This document shows positions 1 through 10,689 of a DNA stretch of 64,000 bases, in pieces. Each line of letters opens with the position of its first letter. Position 1 is the first letter of the stretch. The notes under the pieces were generated by a model, which made no database searches, was not told the origin of the DNA, and worked only from the letters and a program-made list of their open reading frames with translations. The DNA is taken from NCBI GenBank assembly GCA_002682825.1, contig NOKP01000002.1, positions 3,103,378-3,167,377 on the forward strand, written 5' to 3'. Source of the stretch: Neonectria sp. B-13 (lineage: Eukaryota; Ascomycota; Sordariomycetes; Hypocreales; Nectriaceae). The translations under genes and the position numbers were made by a program.

Positions 1-57
1 GTGTGTGTGTGTGTTTCTGTGTGTGTATGTGTGTATGTACCGTGTGTGGTGCAGTGT
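1..57. repeat. GT-rich microsatellite
   Basis: The window opens in a run of GT dinucleotides with a few interruptions. It is simple-sequence DNA with no coding signal. Confidence 0.8.
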
Positions 58-947
58 TTGTTTGGTGTGCATCGTCTTGCTAGATGCGCGATGCGATCCA
101 GATGGATGCCAGAGGAATGACTCGCCCTTTGCTATGTACTCCGTATGCATGCACCACAAACCCCAAGTGCACGAGCAGTTCTACGGCATTTGCGCTTTGA
201 CACGCAGACGCAATGCAAGATGCAAAGCAAGATGGCCCGTCGGGCGTGCGTCCACCTACACATGCACGAATATGCAAGTCTTTGGCATCTTCTGTGGGCT
301 TTTGCCCCAAGTCCCCGACCTGTCATGACGGGATGAGTGCGACTCGGCACTTTTACAGAGGCCGACGCCTCTCCGCGTGTGTGCACGTTGTGCTCCTGTG
401 TCCCAGCAAACATCTCGATACCTCGTCCACGCGACGTTCCGTTCCGCTTACGCCAGAACTGCCCTCTCCACCGGAATGCAGCGCCTGCACGGTCCGTCAC
501 TCACCCAGAGTCAGCCATCGAGTCAGTCGGCGTGTCTCAGGGCAACACGAGCTGAAAGCGGGCGTCGCGTCCGAGACAACGACGCGCAGAGTCGCCGAGG
601 CGCAACGGTGCAGATCCTCCGGTCCGTTAAGATAACCAGCGGCGGTGCCCAGCGCCGCGGATGTCGCTTGGTCAACAAGACAAGATCAGAGGATCTCTCA
701 AGAGGAAATTACTCCATGTCACTCTAAGATTCTAGTCTGTAGTTGGGCAACAAGCGTGGAAGAGTCTGGCAGTGTTATTCATGCCTGGCTGCTGGCCTCT
801 CTCTGCTGCCCAATGGAGTCGGCCATGGGTTTCCACGCAGGGTCATCCCGCCTTGGATCGACATGTCTGCATGCTATATACCACATCCTGGGTAACTAAC
901 CCCCCGTTGGTTGATTCCTCTAGGCAGAATGATTGAATGGGCTTACT
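58..947. other. Spacer without recognised gene
   Basis: Several short overlapping reading frames exist on both strands, but none has protein-like composition, conserved motifs or credible splice structure. I see no RNA gene in it. Confidence 0.5.
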
Positions 948-1060
948 TGCAGCAGATACTGCAGGAGATACTGCAGCAGATACTGCAGGAGATACTGCAG
1001 CAGATACTGCAGTAGATAATGCAGCCAATATTGCAGCAGATAATGCAGCCAATATTGCTC
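948..1060. repeat. 12-base tandem repeat (GCAGATACTGCA-type units)
   Basis: About five near-perfect alternating 12-base units (AGCAGATACTGC / AGGAGATACTGC) are followed by drifted copies reading GCAGATAATGCA and GCCAATATTGCA. The period is a multiple of three, so the minus strand reads as an Ala/Val/Ser repeat, but nothing around it looks coding. It is best taken as a minisatellite just beyond the 3' side of the tRNA-Ile gene. Confidence 0.8.
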
Positions 1061-1226
1061 CGTGCAGACTCCCGGACCTGCGGTATGCATAAACACACAG
1101 CTGACCCAGCCAACCCAGCTAAGAGCCAACCAACAACACAACAACGGGCAAAACAAAAGCAACAAATCGTCAAAAAATCGTCAAAAAATGCAAAAAAAAG
1201 AAACTGGATGGCGACGTGGGCAATCT

Positions 1227-1322
1227 TGCTCCCGGCAGGGCTTGAACCTGCGACCTTCGCATCACCAACACTTGCAAGTTGAAGTATTAGTACGAAGCTC
1301 TAACCAACTGAGCTACGGAAGC
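1227..1322 (-). tRNA. tRNA-Ile(AAT) with a canonical 37/38 intron
   Basis: Read on the minus strand, the acceptor arms GCTTCCG and CGGGAGC pair, the D-stem is GCTC/GAGC and the T-arm is GCAGG/CCTGC around TTCAAGC. The anticodon stem TCGTA/TGCGA closes a loop with CT before AAT, giving an isoleucine AAT anticodon. A 22-base intron sits one base 3' of the anticodon, the standard position for fungal tRNA introns removed by the tRNA-splicing endonuclease. A T-rich run (minus strand, near 1192-1199) about 30 bases downstream could terminate RNA polymerase III. It contrasts with the tRNA-Arg genes at 14.5-18 kb, whose insertions lie in the D-loop. Confidence 0.95.
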
Positions 1323-2258
1323 CGTCCAGTTGCTGTGAGTGGTTGACCCGCTCTTGGATGTTCCGGGGTGTCTCAATCAGGGAGTAAGAACATAGTTCGA
1401 CAGTAGAGACGGTGTTGCAAGCTGTTGAGAACGTGTTAGTCCTTGAATTATTCTTCCGCCTTTCTATACGTACGACACTCAAGGTAGCTCGATTGTAGAT
1501 TCTGCCCTCTATCTACACCCTGAAGCTGATCCACAACATATCTCCTCGTTTCCGGTCATGTCGACTACAGACGACGCTCGGAATGTTCAATCGCCTGGGT
1601 GGAAGAAGGGAGGGCGGCGCAAGTCAAGGGAGTGGCCATATGGAGGTGCACCATGACAAGAGCGATAGCTAAACGTGTCCTACCATGGATAATTCATTTT
1701 CCAAAATAGATTGAACTAATACCATGGATGAACGACAATGATTGCTGGCTTATACGATCCCAGGTTGGCCTAGTAAACTAGCACTTGCATGTCGACAAAG
1801 AGCCATCTGCGGATCTCCTAAGAGATGCTGGTCTTTTTCTGGTACTGTACTGCCAGCCTCGATTGGCACTTAATCCTTTTTTACTTGATCCAATCGTAAG
1901 GACGTAGTTATCCAATAAAGACAATCAAAAGCCGTTGCATTCATAGATACTTGTTTCGCGTGTCGTGCATCCACATTGGGATGGTCCCACGACGATCGGC
2001 GACGTTGAACCAACTCGGCGCCGGTTGCGTCATAGCACCGAGTGTCTGGTCCAAGGTCGCCAAACGCGCTTACATGGCTCAGGCATCCAACTACTTCCAC
2101 GGCCTCTATCGCGCGCTCTCTCCAGCCTTCACCGAAACAAACTCATCACAACAGCCCAAAACACTTCGCCCGCGCTGTCGGGAACCCCCATGTGGTCGAC
2201 CCCACGCGTCAAGCTCCTACGCGCCTTCGGAAGGCCAACTCAGCCAAACTATCGCACG
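1323..2258. other. Spacer and probable leader of the MscL-like gene
   Basis: No gene is recognised between the tRNA-Ile gene and the channel gene. The reading frame of the channel's first exon stays open upstream to about 1965 and contains another in-frame ATG at 2190, so the leader boundary is uncertain. Confidence 0.5.
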
Positions 2259-2969
2259 ATGCCTGATGAGGAGACCGGCGCGAGCGAGTCCGACTCTCTC
2301 CTGGGGAGGGGCCACCAGAAGGTGAAGCGCTTCTGGGATGGCTTCATCGACTTTGCCTTCCAGGGAAACATTCTGCAGATTGCCTTTGGTCTCATGTACG
2401 TCTTCGCTTTGATGCCTTCGGTTCGGGGCTTTGGGACTGACGTAGTGGTAGTCTCGCCGCCGCCTTCACCGACTTGGTCAAGTCGTTTGTCAGCGACGCG
2501 CTGATGCCGCCTGTTTCCGTCATTCTGCCCCTCAACAAGAACATGGAGGAGAAGTTTGCGGTGCTGCGCGCCGGGCCCAACTTCAACTCCTCAACTGGAT
2601 ACAACACGCTCCATCAAGCGCAGGATGACGGCGCCGTGGTCATGGCCTACGGGTGAGTGCCCAAGTCATCGTCCAAGGTTGAGTTCCGAGATGTTGACGA
2701 CAGTGACAGGTCATTCGTCAGCCACGTGATATCCTTCGCCATGCTTGGATTTGCGCTCTACGGGCTGGCGCACTTTTACACCATGGTGTCGCATGACCCG
2801 ATCATCAAGCACACGAAGAAGTGCAAGTACTGCAGACAGAGGATCAACGAAAAGGTAACCAAACACCCGATTCGGAAAAGATGCATCGTGTGCTAACGGG
2901 GGACAGGCTGCGCGCTGCATTCACTGCACCAGCTGGCTTGATGGTAGAGAGGACGGGACTCGGTCGTAG
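2259..2969 (+). CDS. MscL-like large-conductance mechanosensitive channel protein
   Basis: Four exons: 2259-2395, 2452-2652, 2710-2854, 2907-2969 (181 aa). Introns of 56, 57 and 52 bases have GTACGT, GTGAGT and GTAACC donors and restore one clean frame. An acidic N-terminus is followed by an MscL-type first helix (FIDFAFQGNILQIAFGLIL, then AAAFTDLVKSFVSDALMPP), a loop, a second membrane helix (about VISFAMLGFALYGLAHFY) and a short basic tail. The family, known from bacteria and present in fungi, opens a wide pore under membrane tension. The tail carries C-x2-C-x11-C-x2-C (CKYC ... CIHC), a likely metal-binding knuckle not typical of bacterial MscL. The start at 2259 is chosen because the conserved part follows soon after; an in-frame ATG at 2190 would add 23 residues. 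Membrane location in the cell cannot be read from the sequence. Confidence 0.88.
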
Positions 2970-3212
2970 AGCAGGAACGCTCATTTGATACCCGAGTATT
3001 TTCAAGACGAGTCGATGACCACGGGAACGCTACAAACCGAGCTGGACTCGGGTGGGAATAAGAATGACAGGGACTGGCTTTGGGATGATTGCACAACACA
3101 TAAGGAAGCGGGCTAATATATCATGCATTTCATTCAACAATATTGTGCGCCAATGCCGTTCTTACTGCCGGTTGGCTACCATTCAACAAAATGGCAGCTC
3201 CTATGGTAGCAA

Positions 3213-3569
3213 TTAGAGCGCGAAGTCGGTTTTTGAGTTGCTCACTCCAGGACTATTGGGCATTGGTTCGTAAACTGGCAGAAAGGGTGGTCGTCTGCGG
3301 CCAGGCCTCATGTAGATGACGAGAATGGCATAGATGAAGGCAACCATGATTCCTCCCGAAACAAGGTCCATGTTCGGATCGATGTTGCAGAAGAGGAACT
3401 TGTATGTATGTGGATGTTGTAGATCGGAAGATGTGTAAACCAGCATGGTCACCAACACTCTCTTATAGACAATCGAAGTCGGTGCATCAATCAACGCTGG
3501 CCTCTGCTCAAATCACTGGTTGGCCTTTGTGTCACACCAGATGAACGCAATCACGTAGCCCGGAATCAT
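3213..3569 (-). pseudogene. Broken small membrane-protein-like reading frame
   Basis: A single minus-strand frame of 119 codons runs from an ATG at 3569 to a stop at 3213, interrupted only by a TGA at 3513-3515. Both sides read like protein: a short hydrophobic N-terminus before the stop, and after it a segment with one clear membrane helix (GGIMVAFIYAILVIYM) followed by a basic, proline-rich tail. TAA and TAG lie directly upstream of the ATG. No family is recognised. Removing the TGA needs either an unusually short (34-base) intron or a weak GTGATT donor giving 52 bases. A shorter intact frame could start at 3494. It may be a recent pseudogene, a misplaced exon set or a chance frame. Confidence 0.35.
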
Positions 3570-3650
3570 CTATTAGGCGCTATTGCACCGCGTATGTGCG
3601 AGTCCTCCGGGACATCTCTATCAACAATCCAAAATTGGCCCAACGGCCCC

Positions 3651-4455
3651 TTACAGCAGCATGGCACCACCAGCCAGGACGGCAACACCGGCCAGGATAG
3701 CGTTCTGGGTGATCATGGCGCCGGCAGCGTTGTCGGAGGCGGTGGCGGGGGTGGACGCAGCGTCCGATGCAGACGCGGAACCGGAGGCAGACTCGGAGGC
3801 GGATCCGGAGGCGGACCCGGTGGCGGTGGTGTCGGTGGCGCCTGAGGTGGAGGCGGGAGCGGCGGCAGTAGTCTCGGCATCGGTCCCGGTGGCGGTCACG
3901 TCCTCGCCGCGGAGCTTGTTGGCGCCGGCGGTGACGGTCACGGGCAGCACCAGCTCGAGGTAGCCGGACGTGGAGGTGGCGGTGACCGAGTCGATGGTCG
4001 AGCCGTCGATATCCTGCGAGACGCTCACGGTGCAGGTTGCCAGGTCCTTCTTGGGCTGGAACTCACACGCAATGTCCTCGGCGCTACACGGGTGTTGTTG
4101 TTAGCAGGTGTTTGTTTTATTGGAGCCGCTGATCTTTCTCGGGGACAAGAGAATCCAGAGGGGAATCTTTAGGCACGTACTAGGAACCGTAGTTGGAACC
4201 ACCGTCGTAGGAGTAGACCATGGAGAAGGTCTCAGGGCCGTAGATGACGATCTGGCCACCGTCGGCCAGGCCACAGTCGTTCGAGTCGGCGCCAGTCGGG
4301 CACGAGATGGCAAAGGTGGTCTTGTCGGCGTCGACACCGACGATGGACGCGTCGAGCTCCTGCTTGTCGAACATGGGCATGAAGACGCTGACGGTAGTGG
4401 ACTGAGCAGCAACAGCGGCAGCGCCGAGGGCGAGAAGGGCGAGAGAACGAGCCAT
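3651..4455 (-). CDS. Secreted GPI-anchor-type cell-surface protein (paralogue A)
   Basis: Two exons on the minus strand, 4455-4181 and 4083-3651, separated by a 97-base GTACGT...TAG intron; 235 aa. The N-terminus (MARSLALLALGAAAVAAQ) is a signal peptide. Residues about 20-150 form a beta-rich cysteine-containing domain with TTFAISCP and GPETFSMVYSY. The C-terminal part is rich in Ala, Ser and Thr, with GSASGSASESASGSASASD-type repeats, and ends in a hydrophobic tail (about AILAGVAVLAGGAMLL), the layout of a GPI-anchored wall protein. It shares domain pattern and cysteine placement with the gene at 6725-7534. The alternating GGAG/GGCG pattern in the DNA reflects the Ser/Ala repeats. Biochemical function is not known. 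Confidence 0.85.
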
Positions 4456-6724
4456 TTTGGAGGATTTTGTAAAGAGAGTGTCTGTTTTGTTGTCGTGGAA
4501 AATGAGTGTATCTGGTCGGCGAAGCGGGTTGGAGTTACGTTGAGTAGAAACGAAGGACTGACGTAGAAGCAACGGCGACAAAGAGGGATGGAAGAGTCAA
4601 GCGCGTTGATGGTGAGGGCTGGGCATGCTATTTGAAGGATTTCTCATCCACGTCAAACCAAGACGCTACGCTAGGTCCATGATTACATTCAATACTGGCT
4701 ATACTATTGCGGGATGCGTCCCCCCAGCACACATCTCCCGAAGAGAACTCGGTCATTTCTTCTTTCGGAATTAACCAGGAAATGGGCGAATGGCAACCGC
4801 ACGAGGTGCCGCGAGAACCGGCCGATTGGACTGTGAAACCCCAAATCTCAGCAGGGCAGCATCGCATCGCGTCAGGGGGAAGACCCTTTTAATGGAGCGG
4901 GCTAGCAGGTTAGCGCCTGTGGAAGGGGGGGGGGGCGACTCGCCTGAGGGACAAAGGAGGGCAGGAAGATGAAGAGATGAGTTGAGACGTTGAAGTAGAC
5001 TTAGACAAGAACCGTGTTGATAGAGACGGGGAGGCGTCTTAGATTTGGGAGGCGAACCAACAAGTGAACACGGACGGGGCTTGGAGATGGCGGCGGGTGT
5101 GGCTGCGGGGGAGGCATCTTCAATCCTAAATCCATCATGCACTCACAGCCTTAGCCTGGTTTTCAGTCTCAACCGTGGCGCATCGGACGGGATGTGAGAG
5201 GCAAATAGGGAGACATGTTGAACAATGGGAGACGGATGTGGCGTGCCGGGGAGGCGGGAGGCGTGATTATTCCGCGTATTCCGTCCAGTCGGTAACATCT
5301 TCTCCAGTCCCGGTTCCAGCTGCACCCATGGCAAAGCGATGGATATTGCATACAGGCGGCGTGGGGATCGTACGAGCCACGAGATTGGATGTTGAAGCGA
5401 CGCGCCTGTGCTCTGCGAGAATATGCTCTCGGAATCGTGTAGGGCTGTTTTTGGCTGCAGAGCAATCTTCAAGGATTTACTTACCCGAGTTAGGCCGCAC
5501 CTTAATTAAGGGCTTGGCCGCAAGCCTCACCTTGGCCACCCACTTCTTGGCGATACTCCTACAACACCTGTGAGGGACCCTTTTACCGCATCACAGGATG
5601 CCAGTAAATACCACAAAGAGCCGGACGCTTTTCCATCCCTCCCCATCATTGGCCACGATGCCGTGCTTTCAGAGTGTCTTCGCACGTGCCAAGGAGGTCG
5701 GAGCCGGATCGGTGCCACCGTGACCGAGAGGGCCTCTTGGCAAGAGACGCGGAACCGGGTATTGCGGAAGTGCACATTCACATTGATGATTGCGGTGGGC
5801 AATTGGGGATCAGGCTAGCAAGTAGCTTCCTCTTGGAGTTTCTGCTAGCCGGGGCTCGATAATGACAAGAGAGAGAGTGGGAAGAGACGAGGGGAATCCG
5901 TTTTTGAGAGGCTTGGGAATGGGTCTTGGCGGTGGGGCCTGAGATCTTCGGCCCGTCTAATAAGTTCTCGATAAATAATAGCATATTCGTAATTACTGTA
6001 AAATCCCGACCCGCCGAGGACCAGCTTTCAGTTCCAATCGACGAGGGAAGAGAGGAAGAGAGGAAGAGAGGTGAGAAGAGAGGCGGTTGTGGAAAGCCGT
6101 GACGAGAAGAGGAGAGCCAACAGCCAAGAGCCAAGGCCAAGCGAGACAAATGAGAGACATTCCCATGTCTTTCTTCTCCTCTCCTCTGCCACCGGCACAC
6201 ACACACATACCTGGTAATCTAAGCTCAGGAAACTGGCGCCATTCTCGACCGTCTGGGCTGGGCTTGGCACCAGTCGAGGTCTTGGCCCGGAGTTGTCATC
6301 TTGTGCCGGCAACATAAAAAAAGGCCGACAAACGGGCAAACGCGAAATGTCCAAAATGTCGCCCAGACCTTGGCATTGCGTCGTCGACGGCGCAACGGCA
6401 CAACCAGTCCGGGCTTGGCTCCCTTTTCGCCGTGCAACTGCCGTTGGGTTGGGGAGCTCATAAGCTCGCGCCTTCGCCTCTTTGCAGCTTCGGTTTGGTC
6501 GTTGTCGGTTTCCTGTCTCCTGGGTCATGTTCGCGCCCATCATCAACGCCCGAGTCCATCGCCGTTCCGGCCCTCATGCCGGTCGTCACACCCGAGCTGC
6601 CATACGACAATTCCCAATATTCGACGACGACGACGACAACAACAACGAATAAAGCCGGGGTTCCACCCTTTCTGCCGGTGACTGGCCGTCGCTTGCTGGT
6701 ATTCCATTCGGCACCGCCCGCTCC
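4456..6724. other. Divergent intergenic region between the two GPI-type genes
   Basis: The two paralogous surface-protein genes face away from each other across these 2.3 kb, so both promoters should lie here. It contains a run of nine or more G near 4926, a purine-rich GGAAGAGA repeat near 6045-6085, a small (ACG)n/(ACA)n tract near 6626-6650, and scattered short frames with no recognisable protein. Confidence 0.55.
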
Positions 6725-7534
6725 ATGTTCCACCTCCGCTTCCCGTCGCCGTCGCCGGCCCTGCTGGCTCTGGCTCTGGCTCTGGCTCTGTGTACGGTTG
6801 CCTCCGCCGGCGACCAAGAGGATGCCATCACTACGGCGCCCATCTACCTGCCTTACTACAACCAGGAATCGTGGTCTCTGGTGCGCGGCAGCGTCATCGC
6901 AAGAGTAGGCAATTCCGCTTCCGATCGACCTTGCAGTAGGGTGGTGCATGACGCTAATTGGCCGTCCGCATAGAACCCCGACAGGCAGCAAACCACTTAC
7001 ACCATCTTCTGCCTCAACGAGGATCCACCCGTCTGTGATATATCCCTAGAGTTTCCCTTTGAGCTGGTTGAGGGGCCTGATAGGGTGGAATTCCACGGGA
7101 CGTACACATCTACGTAGTATGTCGTCCAGCCGCCAGGAGTGCGAGGTGCCAGAACTAACATCGTGTGAAGCATCGCCAACCTCGAATGCGCACTCGACGG
7201 GACGACCGCGGCGACATGTTCGGGATACTCGAGTTTCAAGGCCGGCTACACCAACGGCCTCCACACGGGCCCGACTGAGGTGTCGTGGACGTCGACCTAC
7301 TCCGGCACCGAGGTGGAATGGGGCGTCCTGACCATGGCCGAGGTGCCCGTGGAAACGGACGACTCGTATGAGATGACGGCAAATGCCCAGATGACGCCCA
7401 CGACGGGGTCGGGGTACGTGAACGTCCCTTTATCGACAGCCAACGAAGGTGCGGGCGCAATTCTACGAGTGAACAGCAGGATTGCCGTACTCGGGGTGCT
7501 GGCAAGTACCGCTTTGGCCGTATTCCTATTTTGA
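6725..7534 (+). CDS. Secreted GPI-anchor-type cell-surface protein (paralogue B)
   Basis: Three exons: 6725-6904, 6974-7116, 7171-7534 (228 aa). Introns are 69 bases (GTAGGC...TAG) and 54 bases (GTATGT...ACTAAC...AAG). A Leu/Ala-rich signal peptide (LLALALALALCTVASA) comes first, then a domain with IYLPYYNQES, TTYTIFCL, VEGPDRVEFHGTYTST and NLECALDGTTAATCSG, and a final hydrophobic stretch (IAVLGVLASTALAVFLF) typical of a GPI attachment signal. The same elements in the same order (P-x-Y/F-D/N-x-Q/K-E, TT-x-x-I-x-C, GP-x-x-x-F, then EC/AC and TC) occur in the minus-strand gene at 3651-4455, so I take them as paralogues. This copy has a much shorter Ser/Thr spacer before the anchor signal. Role unknown beyond probable cell-surface location. 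Confidence 0.85.
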
Positions 7535-9172
7535 TACCATAACGATGGTCAGACGACGACGATGACGACGACGACGATATGGCGCGATTTCATTTTCGGG
7601 ACTTGAGATACCACGGGAGTCCAGGGTCGACGGAGTCAAGAGATAAGAAGCTTGGTGTTTTTGTTCGAGGATATGTACGAGAGTCTCATACCAAGAAAGG
7701 ATGAGAATAGCCGAAAGGGAGAGGACAACGCACCAGGGCTTGTTGCCATTGTTGTTTCTGGGATGAGGGAATTGTACCCCAAATCCGCTTCCGCTTTTTG
7801 GGTTGGGTTTTACTCCTGTTTTCCTTGGTGTTGGGTTCAGGCAAGAGGCGTTCTTGGCTTTGGCAGAGGTGTGGGCGTGGGAATGAGTGAGCAAAGGACG
7901 CGCAGCATGCTGAATGGTTGAAGATAGAAGCAGGACACATGTGGCTTCTTTGATGTCTTTCAACTTAGAAGACAGGTCTTTCCCCGTAACAACTCGGATC
8001 CGTCCTTGGACCGGTTTCTGCTTCGCCAATTGGCTATGAGTCGAACATCTTGCGTGCAGATGACGCGGACAGGGTGAGGAATTTGTCTGGTGATTCATTG
8101 AGTGCTTGATATCTCCCTGAGGCAAGACATGGAGCCTGAGACCATGGCGTCCAATCGGCCAGGGACGTTGGAAGGCGCCATCCTTCCCAGATGATGACGT
8201 TAAACGAGTCGTAAATCCGTTGCCCAAGTTGAACAATAGAAATCATTTTTATTCATTAGCGCAGACACGTCAAGTGCAGCAGCAGCCAGACTCGACTAAG
8301 ACGCGAGCCATGCAAGGCCGTGGCGCGCCGTGTGCATGTCAGAGGGCGGTCAGCGTTGTAAAGAAAGAAGCAAATGGGCTGACGCAGGGTGATGCGAGGG
8401 ACAAACGGGCAGGCAGAGGGACAGACACGGCGGATAGACTAATAATGTACGAAGATTTGCTCAGCTCGGCTCGAGGCAGATACGAAGTACCAAGACAGCC
8501 GAAATGGCGGGCCAGACTCCCCATATCCGCATACGAGCTGAGGCTTATTAGTCCTCGGATGGCGAATGGACAAGATGTGATATGTGTGTGCGTGGGGGTC
8601 TAGACGAGACAAAATTTTGGCATTTCCACTGCCAAGGTACAGTAGGTAGGGAGGTATGCATCTCGTCTGTTTGTTTTTTCCTTTTTTTTCCCCTTTAGAT
8701 CGGGTCCTTTATCTGGTTTCTTTCTTGACTCTATTGGTGACCTCGGTAGGTAGCTGACAGCCCAGATCTCGTAGTCGGGTAAGCAGCGAGCAATCCCTGC
8801 CACCTTTCGCTTGGTGTCACTCTCACGGGTAGCCTGGAAGGTGACGATGGACTGGAAAGACAGGGCTGCCAGAGGGCGGACAGACCAGGGGCAGCAATGG
8901 CAGCATCGTGTTGAGGCGGCCGCCATTCCACGTGTCTGACTCAGCGGTGCGCACACCACCACTAGAGGGACATTTGCATGACACCCTCCCAGCTCGCAGC
9001 AAACAAGTCGGGAACCAAAAGGGGGAACCGGGAAACAATCAAGCCCGAACGGATAGGATTTTTCGGTGCCACGGCCCCCTTTTCGTCGTGAGGCTTCCCC
9101 CTGGAACGATCAACCAACCTGCGGCAGGTTTCATGTTTCATCCCCCTTCCCGTCTGTCTCGCGCGGCGGCTC

Positions 9173-9203
<31 letters not shown>

Positions 9204-10689
9204 TCTATGTAGAAACACCACGACTGCCACGTACTGTTTGGGCAGCTGTCGTCCAACCGTGGCAGTTGAGGGGGAACGCAATCGTGGGTCAGGTCGTGGG
9301 GAAAACTGGGCACGTATCAATCAATCCTTCCATCGTGGACCAACAACTGGCGCGCGGTCGGTCTGCTCCGTAACCAAGCGACGGATCCCGGCAGCCTGTG
9401 AAGTAAGATGGGCGATTAAGGCGATACAGCTTCTGGCAGCCTGGCTCTGTACCTGGCACACGTTTTGCTCCAGCCCTAAAAGGGCCCGGCGGTGGATCCT
9501 CCCAAGCGTTCCTAGGCCTTGTCAAGTAAGCCTTTATTTAGCTTGGGTTTAGAGGCGCGAGGCGCTCTCTGGCGGGCGGGCGGCGGGCGGCAATGGAGCC
9601 CGGAGGCTGAGCTGAGAGCGAAGCGTTGAACGATGGATATCAGCTTCCTCTTTGCTTTCTTTCTTCCTTTCCTGATTCTTAGTTTGGCGCGCGGCCAGGC
9701 GAAACACTCGGGCGGCCGATCTGGAGGGTATCCGTTGGACGACAGCGACGGACGACGGCGAATGGACGACGCATGGATGGGATGGAGATCGTGGGCCTGG
9801 GAACTGGGGAATGGGTTTCAGGGGTTGTCGAGGCGAAAGACGGGCCAGCCAATCGCGGCCACCGTGTCTGTCTGTGCCATGCAATTCAGGGAGGGACCCG
9901 ACGGCTGTTCCTGGTTTCTCTGCCCGTCTGACAGTTCTTTTGTGCCTGGGCGTTTGCATTGCATCTGCCAAAAGAGGGTTCGTTTTTCGCTGGATTCACG
10001 CCCGGTTGTGTCAGTCATCAGTCATGAGGGAGGGACTGAGTGACAGTGAGCGACTGACTGACTGACTGTGAGACTCGCAAGAGGGATGAATGGATGGATG
10101 GATGGATGGATGGATTTTGCCCGATATTAATAGCCCGCGTCTATCCCGTCCTGTCCCCGTCCGCTCCTGTCCCCGTCCTGCTCTGTCTGTCTGTCCTGTC
10201 CGCCAAGGTCGTCGTCGAACCTCAGCTTATTTCCCCGTCGCGAGCCAGCACCTCGTATTCCCTCCTCAGTGTTATCTAGGCGCACCCGGACCCCGGACCC
10301 TCTTTGCTTTCCTTTTTCGTACTTCTACTCGCTACCTTCGCTTCCGTCCAGCTGGGGCTTGGTTCCATTGCTTCTCTATTCTCTATTTTATGCCCTCAGT
10401 GTCCCGCCTTGTCTGCCTCTGGCTCTGGTTCTGCTCAAACTAGGTTCTCTCTTATCTGTCAGAATCCGCCTCCGTACATTGGCTTAGGGCTTCACTCGCT
10501 TTATCATCTACCATCCACCATTCGTTTTCCGTTGGTGTAACATTCATTCATTCACTCACTCTGCGAACACCTCAACTCCGGTCGGCTTTGTCGCGGCTTC
10601 CAACCCACAACGTCGCTGTGCGACAACAACAACAACAACAACAACAACAACACCTCCACCTCCACCAACATCACACAACATAAACCACG
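7535..10689. other. Long spacer and probable 5' region of the GH76 gene
   Basis: No gene is recognised in about 3.1 kb. It holds simple repeats: (GT)n near 9175-9203, a GACT tract near 10044-10068, (TGGA)n at 10087-10115, pyrimidine-rich DNA at 10130-10440 and a (CAA)n tract at 10623-10651 directly before the GH76 start. The CT-rich stretch and CAA-rich leader are common upstream of strongly expressed fungal genes. A 236-codon minus-strand frame at 7526-8236 has no protein-like features. Confidence 0.5.

Noticed and set aside
7526..8236. 236-codon minus-strand frame after the second GPI-type gene
   Set aside because: No domain or membrane segment and irregular composition; it also overlaps the stop of the clear plus-strand gene.
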